From contig JAHEYP010000004.1 of NCBI GenBank assembly GCA_023251535.1, positions 90,989 to 154,988 of the forward strand: 64,000 bases of DNA, read 5' to 3'. The position numbers and the translations under genes are program-made. The first letter of the stretch is position 1. The number at the start of each line of letters is the position of its first letter. This DNA comes from Bacteroidota bacterium (GTDB lineage: Bacteria > Bacteroidota > Bacteroidia > AKYH767-A > OLB10). Positions 61,499 to 64,000 of this stretch are shown piece by piece. The notes below the pieces were generated by a model. It was given only the letters and a program-made list of their open reading frames with translations, had not been told where the DNA came from and did no database searches.

Positions 61499-62137
61499 TT
61501 ATCTTGCCTTTTTGGATAAAAAACCCACTTTCGATTCTTCGCCTTTGATCAATCGCTCGATATTTTTCTGATGGGTGATAAATACCAATATGCATACAAA
61601 CATCGAAAAGATGTTTAAACTGGGTACCGTTTCGTGGTAAATGAACATTATTGCTACCGGAAAAGTAAATGCAGCCATCATGGAACTTAATGATACATAA
61701 TGGGTTAGGAGCAGGGTGGCGACAAATACTCCTGCGCAAACTAAGGCAGCTCCTGGATGTACTGCAATAAGTATTCCTAACAATGTAGCGACTCCTTTTC
61801 CTCCTCTAAATCCGGCGAAAATTGGGAAGATATGTCCAAGTAATGCCGCAATCGATAAGGTTAATTCAAAATTGATGTATTGCTGGGTTCCTGGAAGGTA
61901 TTTGCCTGATAACCAGACTAATTTAACCGCCAAAAGACCTTTTAGAATATCGATAATCAATACTGGCCATCCCGCTTTTTTCCCTAAAACACGAAAAGTA
62001 TTGGTGGCTCCGGCATTCCCGCTTCCATATTCTCTTACATCAATCCCATACATTAATTGTCCTATCCATACTGCTGAGGGAATTGATCCCATCAGGTAGG
62101 CTAAGCATAGTAATGAAATGTTAGTCATGTTTATCAT
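61499..62137 (-). CDS. plsY: Glycerol-3-phosphate acyltransferase PlsY
   Basis: 212 residues (209 if the ATG at 62128, MTNISLLCLAYL, is used). Acylates glycerol-3-phosphate from acyl phosphate, the first step of phospholipid synthesis, in the inner membrane. The three PlsY motifs are visible: AYLMGSIPSAVWIGQ, REYGSGNAGATNTFRVLGKKAGWPVLIIDILKG and HIFPIFAGFRGGKGVATLLG, along with five hydrophobic helices. A TACATTTG box lies at 62152-62145 on the minus strand, only 8-17 nt from the possible starts. Monocistronic, with its own terminator. Confidence 0.96.
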   Translation of the reverse strand: MINMTNISLLCLAYLMGSIPSAVWIGQLMYGIDVREYGSGNAGATNTFRVLGKKAGWPVLIIDILKGLLAVKLVWLSGKYLPGTQQYINFELTLSIAALLGHIFPIFAGFRGGKGVATLLGILIAVHPGAALVCAGVFVATLLLTHYVSLSSMMAAFTFPVAIMFIYHETVPSLNIFSMFVCILVFITHQKNIERLIKGEESKVGFLSKKAR

Positions 62138-62388
62138 GTTTGGTCAAATGTAATAACAAAGAAAACAAGAGGACCTTTTATAGACCATTTCCCGAACGAA
62201 AAATATTAACAAATCGGCCTTTTGGGTTAATTATCAGTTGATTGAGTTGAAAGCAATGGAAAGCAGTTTTTCGGGTTCTGTTGTACAATTTTTTGGATTC
62301 ATTCGCTGACCTTATGATTCGACATAGATGGATATTTCGATTATAATGATCATTTCATATACATTGAGTGATCAGTGAACGAAAAAAA

Positions 62389-62416
62389 AGCTCCCGAATT
62401 TAATCGAGAGCTTTTT
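62389..62416 (-). terminator. Terminator of the truncated large gene
   Basis: AAAAAGCTC / GAGCTTTTT stem extended by an interrupted CGA/TCG pairing; T-rich on both strands, just past the stop codon at 62420. Confidence 0.8.
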
Positions 62417-62419
62417 CTT

Positions 62420-64000
62420 TTAGTTACCCGGAACGGCAGTGAACTTTTTAATGAACTCAGCCTTTTTACGGTCTGTCCCTAGCATATATTCATAGGGCGG
62501 CTTATCACCTTTAGTATCTGCAATACGTTTATCGGGCTTCATGTTATTAACTGTATCGTTGAATTTGATGTCGGATGATACAGCTTGCATAATTCCTCTG
62601 TTATAATTGAAATACCACCAAGTAGCATTATCGCTTTCTAAGTACAGATTAAATACTTCTCCGCCTTTCTTCCTTTGAATCTCTAGATATCCTTTTAATG
62701 CTCTGCTAATCGTTGTCTTACCAATGAATCCTACACCAATTGGTCCCATCGATTTGAACGATTGTGTACTCTGATCCCAATACAATTTCACATCAGTAAG
62801 GTATAATGTCCTTTGTAATTCTTGAGGTACACGTTTCGGTGCTCCGTAAAGGTTAAACTCCGATATCATCTTATCGGTTTTTTCGGTACCGACTAACTCT
62901 TTCATAGCTCTTACCCATGTTGTTCGTGAGTCGTTTGTAGGTTGTAATGTAGGATTGCTAGTTATTGCTTCTGCTATCGATTTAATAGCGTCATCATTAA
63001 ACATGAATTCTAATCCCATTAATACATCTAAAGTGGTTGAATCGTTGTTGGTATTATTGGTTACATTACCAGTAACATTCATCGTGAATTGTCCGAAGTT
63101 GGTATTTAAATTCAATTTTCCTTCTCCATAAACAGTACACTTGTTATCATTTAATACAACCATATTCCCTGGTTCATCAGGAGCTAGGATTTTCTCTTTT
63201 GGTCCGATTTTATATTCTTTCGTTTTACTGTCGTAGAATAGATATCCCGATGCACTAACTAATGATGAATCACTGTTACGTTGCTTAGGCGATAAGAACG
63301 AGGAATAGAATCCAGCACTGTCGTTAGCTTGGTAAATTCCTACTCCTAATCTCTCCAAGTTTTCATTGCGTGGTTCGTTGATAGGAATACTTACTCCTTT
63401 AGGGTCGATGTCAGATTTAAAGCCGAACCAATTAATAGCCAATTCCTGTGCACAACTATGATTAATACGTGCAAATCCGTCGAAGTTAACTAATGGATTG
63501 GCAGCTGTAATATTTACTTTTCCTCGATATTGAATATTAGTATTTAACTGGAAGTTGCTCGTGTCAGGTATTGTTCCTGATGCATAGGTTTGCATTGATG
63601 TATCTATCGCAATTCGATCGAGATCGATTAAGTGTTTAACTTTAGCTTGATCTGTATATGCATATTTACCTTTGGCAGTATAGCTTTTTCTTCCCAATAC
63701 ATTTATGGTTGAGTTGCTAATTGTATGATATTTCGTAGTGGTATTGGCAACGATTTTTGCTTCGTTCAAAGGTCGCATTACAGCAGCTCTTTCAATAATT
63801 ATAGTTGCAGTGTCATTTGGTTGAATGCTTGCATCAGCAACCAAAATCTCTTTTACTTTTCTTGCTTTAATTAAATAGTCGATAAGGCTATATCGAGCAA
63901 GTCCCGCATTCCATCGCAATGAGTCTTGCGAAGGATTTACACTCACAAAATCTGATCCTTCGATATTCAACTTTGTATTGTCTTTGTAGTCTTCTCCGAA
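62420..64000 (-). CDS. C-terminal part of a large hypothetical protein (5' end outside window)
   Basis: The frame stays open through the window edge (position 64000 encodes FGEDYKDNTKLNIEG upstream of a TTG at 63970), so only the last about 526 residues are seen. The chain is beta-rich with repeated strand patterns (GKVNITAANPLVNFDGFARINH; GKLNLNTNFGQFTMNVTGNVTNNTNNDSTTLDVLMGLEF) and ends with a compact alpha/beta region (ELQRTLYLTDVKLYWDQSTQSFKSMGPIGVGFIGKTTISRALKG; FNLYLESDNATWWYFNYNRG). No C-terminal T9SS sorting domain. It resembles very large conserved Bacteroidota envelope proteins of unknown function, but I cannot name a family. A terminator follows. Confidence 0.8.
   Translation of the reverse strand, partial: FGEDYKDNTKLNIEGSDFVSVNPSQDSLRWNAGLARYSLIDYLIKARKVKEILVADASIQPNDTATIIIERAAVMRPLNEAKIVANTTTKYHTISNSTINVLGRKSYTAKGKYAYTDQAKVKHLIDLDRIAIDTSMQTYASGTIPDTSNFQLNTNIQYRGKVNITAANPLVNFDGFARINHSCAQELAINWFGFKSDIDPKGVSIPINEPRNENLERLGVGIYQANDSAGFYSSFLSPKQRNSDSSLVSASGYLFYDSKTKEYKIGPKEKILAPDEPGNMVVLNDNKCTVYGEGKLNLNTNFGQFTMNVTGNVTNNTNNDSTTLDVLMGLEFMFNDDAIKSIAEAITSNPTLQPTNDSRTTWVRAMKELVGTEKTDKMISEFNLYGAPKRVPQELQRTLYLTDVKLYWDQSTQSFKSMGPIGVGFIGKTTISRALKGYLEIQRKKGGEVFNLYLESDNATWWYFNYNRGIMQAVSSDIKFNDTVNNMKPDKRIADTKGDKPPYEYMLGTDRKKAEFIKKFTAVPGN

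Noticed and set aside
57487..64000. Prophage or integrative element inserted at the tRNA-Arg gene
   Set aside because: The genes upstream of the tRNA (nfeD-like, M48, clpS, plsY) are housekeeping, those beyond the repeats are T9SS cargo, and no integrase or phage gene is visible.

Overview
The window is AT-rich chromosomal DNA of a member of the Bacteroidota. The evidence is independent of any single gene: a type IX secretion system (T9SS) component (PorQ), several T9SS cargo proteins with type A or type B C-terminal sorting domains, lineage-typical families (DUF3822 next to RsmD, START_2, DUF4920, a PorE-like TPR/WD40 protein), and repeated use of the Bacteroidota promoter pattern TTG-N17-23-TAnnTTTG upstream of genes. 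I cannot place it below phylum from this sequence. Most of the window is ordinary, densely packed chromosome; I see no prophage, IS element or CRISPR array.

Layout. 1-16.7 kb (minus strand): a truncated two-domain parvulin isomerase, guaB, a 3,031-residue fibronectin-III-like T9SS type B surface protein whose centre is a tandem array with an exact 570-bp period, an overlapping catalytic/non-catalytic M16 peptidase pair, a nitronate monooxygenase/FabK-like enzyme and a SanA-like protein. 16.9-24.4 kb: sugar nucleotidyltransferase, glyA, porQ, smpB, a MntR-regulated Nramp transporter fused to a universal stress domain (with a palindromic operator overlying the promoter), and pyrD. 24.5-32.4 kb: DUF4920 lipoprotein, HMG-CoA lyase, a long DS(I/L)A-repeat helical protein, APC permease, BadF-type sugar kinase, and coaD/rsmD/DUF3822. 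32.4-46.4 kb: RecD-like helicase, LolD-type ATPase plus a von Willebrand A protein, a second SanA-like protein, a secreted PQQ-type sugar dehydrogenase, iron alcohol dehydrogenase, a START_2 protein with a histone-H1-like tail, an LptF/LptG permease, a glycosyltransferase and rplS.

46.5-57.5 kb is the most distinctive part: an OmpR-type response regulator/histidine kinase pair, a divergent secreted beta-propeller, and two tandem approximately 1,020-residue T9SS cargo paralogues that share a 680-bp, nearly identical 3' end (probable gene conversion). Behind them lies a gene-free array of three 230-bp repeats packed with hairpins, ending at a tRNA-Arg(ACG) gene whose 3' end shares an 11-mer with every repeat. 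57.6-64 kb: NfeD-like protein, M48 lipoprotein peptidase, ClpS, a PorE-like protein ending in SPOR rather than OmpA, PlsY and a truncated large protein.

Start codons were revised where a TTG-initiated reading frame overlaps a promoter -7 box (guaB, the giant protein, smpB, the sugar dehydrogenase, the histidine kinase, the propeller). The genes jointly describe an organism investing heavily in secreted, surface-anchored beta-rich proteins exported by T9SS. No complete novel system can be claimed from the sequence alone; the best leads are the repeat array at the tRNA, the converted cargo pair beside the two-component system, and the homogenised giant repeat protein.
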